A DNA stretch of 8,291 nucleotides. Origin: Muribaculaceae bacterium. Lineage in GTDB: Bacteria; Bacteroidota; Bacteroidia; Bacteroidales; Muribaculaceae. Made by a program: the position numbers and the translations under genes. This document shows positions 6,838 through 8,291 of this stretch, one piece after another; the first letter of the stretch is position 1; every line of letters begins with the position of its first letter. The notes under the pieces are model-generated. The model saw only the letters and a program-made list of their open reading frames with translations, was not told the DNA's origin and searched no databases. The DNA lies in the NCBI GenBank assembly GCA_029056365.1, contig JAIDBM010000160.1, forward strand, positions 1 to 8,291. Direction: 5' to 3'.

Positions 6838-8291
6838 TTATCGAATATTTATCTTCACTGCGCCAGAGGGCGTGCGCACGATATACAGTCCCGACGGAAG
6901 GTTCTCGAAACCGGTGCGCCGTCCGGCCACATCGAACATCTCCGAACCTTCGGGAGCGGTAACCGAATTGCCGTGCACGCTTACCGCCGCTTGTTCCGAC
7001 AACACATCGGACACTGCGGCCACATCGCCGAAATCGAATGTGATCACACCGTCGGCCGATTCGCGGATATTGGAAATAGTCCATTCCACCGGCACCGCCC
7101 TGCCCGAAGACAGCCATGCTGCCGCCGGGGTTGTGGAAGCCGACAGCGAATTGTTGCCGGTTGTGCCCGGAAACGGGTCGCCTGCTTCATCGGCGAGCGT
7201 GGCCGCCCAAATATTGTCGGCCGCCACTATGCGCACATGCTCGTATCCGGCTGCAGCGGCATTCACCGTGTTGCGGTTCCAGTGTTTCTTTTCATAGTGG
7301 CAATACGACACCACCAGTCCGTGCCCGGGTATTCCCGAGTCCCAGCCCTGCTGCTGACGGTTCTCAAGCGTGTAGTACTCGTCGGGATTGTCAGGATTCA
7401 CTATGAAAGCGGCATCGTGGAACTCGTCGAATGGCCGCAGCGTCACATCGCGTCGCGGACCATCGAGCACAATCGGGTCGAGCCATCCGAGGGTGTATTT
7501 GTCCATGGCCGTATATCCCGACGGTGTCACCTGGTTGTTGTTATATGTTCCGATATCCATTATATCGTAATGGCTCATGCCGTGGCCGCCCTGTCCGGAG
7601 GTGTCGTATATGTCGGCCAGACCGAGTATATGACTGAATTCGTGGCATATGGTGCCGACGCCGTCGAGCTGTGTGCCCGAGCCGCCTTTCAGCTCGCATG
7701 AACATGCGGCCACACCGAGATTAAGTCCGTCGAAATAGTCGAACACATAGTTCGACAGATCCTGCATGGCGGGCCATACCGACTCATAGGGGCCGCCCTG
7801 CGCCTCGCCGTGGCCGGCGAATATCACAAACAGGAAGTCAACGAATCCGTCTTCATTTATGTCATAACCCGAAAAATCGAGACCCATCTCATCGGCCACC
7901 AGACAGGCATCGCGGAACTGGTTCACCAGGCCTTTGTCGCCAAGGCCGTAATATGCCCGCTCGTGCGGCAGCGTGAGTGGTCCGAACACATCGAATGCCG
8001 GGGTGAAACGTCCGTTGCTCTGAGCGGTGAAATAATCGAGCACACTGCCGTATGTGGCCTCGCTTGAATAGCCTTCCTGATTGCAGATGTCGATATAGTG
8101 CTCTCTGGTGGCCTGCGGGGTAAGTTTCACATCCTGATATTCCACAAGAAGAATCAGTCCGGTCACAGTGCCGGTAGTCGGAAATTTGGGTTTAATCGGA
8201 TTTGGAGCTACCCGGCGCATGGCATCGAGTCTCTTTTGCTCCACCTGCCGGCCTATGGCGGCCATGATTGCCTGCCGTTCCGGTGCAGGAG
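6838..8291 (-). CDS. Secreted M6-like (immune inhibitor A type) zinc metallopeptidase, 5' truncated
   Basis: The frame is open to the right edge, so the signal peptide and part of the propeptide lie outside. Numbering from the internal ATG at 8265 (probably not the real start), the active site is H208-E209-F-S-H212-ILGLA-D218, the HExxHxxGxxD zinc motif of M6 peptidases. The downstream YDIMDIGTYNNN with M236 fits the Met-turn region, and YTAMDKYTLGWLDP is the family's conserved 'lGW' block. D135-x-N-x-D-G-x-x-D143 is an EF-hand-like calcium loop before the active site. A beta-rich region (about 265-420) follows. The end (SEMFDVAGRRTG...LPSGLYIVRTPSGAVKINIR) is a type IX sorting-like motif, predicting delivery to the surface or medium. 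It is the first visible gene of a three-gene minus-strand cluster. The substrate is unknown. Family assignment is strong because all catalytic residues are present. Confidence 0.9.
   Translation of the reverse strand, partial: PAPERQAIMAAIGRQVEQKRLDAMRRVAPNPIKPKFPTTGTVTGLILLVEYQDVKLTPQATREHYIDICNQEGYSSEATYGSVLDYFTAQSNGRFTPAFDVFGPLTLPHERAYYGLGDKGLVNQFRDACLVADEMGLDFSGYDINEDGFVDFLFVIFAGHGEAQGGPYESVWPAMQDLSNYVFDYFDGLNLGVAACSCELKGGSGTQLDGVGTICHEFSHILGLADIYDTSGQGGHGMSHYDIMDIGTYNNNQVTPSGYTAMDKYTLGWLDPIVLDGPRRDVTLRPFDEFHDAAFIVNPDNPDEYYTLENRQQQGWDSGIPGHGLVVSYCHYEKKHWNRNTVNAAAAGYEHVRIVAADNIWAATLADEAGDPFPGTTGNNSLSASTTPAAAWLSSGRAVPVEWTISNIRESADGVITFDFGDVAAVSDVLSEQAAVSVHGNSVTAPEGSEMFDVAGRRTGFENLPSGLYIVRTPSGAVKINIR

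Noticed and set aside
6835..7701. 288-residue open frame on the + strand
   Set aside because: It lies opposite the metallopeptidase, whose catalytic motifs are intact; the composition (Arg, His and Cys rich) is typical of a shadow frame.
8271..8289. Inverted repeat CCTGC...GCAGG at the right edge
   Set aside because: Only 5 bp, inside the coding sequence of the metallopeptidase; expected by chance in GC-rich DNA.

Overview
The window looks like the end of an assembled contig from a Bacteroidales gut-type bacterium. A Muribaculaceae- or Prevotella-like source is my inference; no marker gene settles the family. Three things point to Bacteroidota: a TAnnTTTG-type -7 promoter box upstream of one gene, start codons with A/T-rich leaders instead of Shine-Dalgarno sites, and three secreted proteins that all end in a type IX secretion (Por) C-terminal sorting-like motif.

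Layout. Bases 1-19 are a near-exact copy (17 of 19) of the Tn5 mosaic end used in transposase-based sequencing libraries, so the left edge is probably artefactual. Next, on the + strand, comes the C-terminal three quarters of a class IV PLP aminotransferase (to 489). A promoter and structured leader (about 529-627) then precede a complete 278-residue six-helix voltage-gated cation channel (628-1464). A long symmetrical hairpin (1482-1525) separates these genes from the converging minus-strand cluster and probably terminates both.

The minus-strand cluster fills the rest of the window. In transcription order it holds an M6-like secreted zinc metallopeptidase, cut off by the right edge (8291-6838); a 973-residue secreted protein built of repeated beta-rich modules (6804-3883); and a 754-residue secreted protein with a propeller-like N-terminus, two fibronectin III-like domains and a cleaved-adhesin/choice-of-anchor-J-like domain (3819-1555). 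The gaps are 33 and 63 bases, so the three are probably co-transcribed. The second gap holds a perfect 10-bp hairpin just before the third start codon. The promoter of the cluster lies outside the window.

How they work together. The three minus-strand proteins probably go through the Sec and type IX systems to the cell surface or medium as a protease plus two binding/adhesin-like partners; this is inferred from co-location and shared C-termini. The channel and the aminotransferase show no functional link to them. The points most worth a second look are the acidic, calcium-channel-like selectivity filter of the channel, the unrecognised modular protein, the hairpin inside the secreted-protein operon and the adapter remnant at base 1. 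I see no CRISPR array, tRNA, rRNA or insertion sequence, and no clear evidence of a wholly new system.
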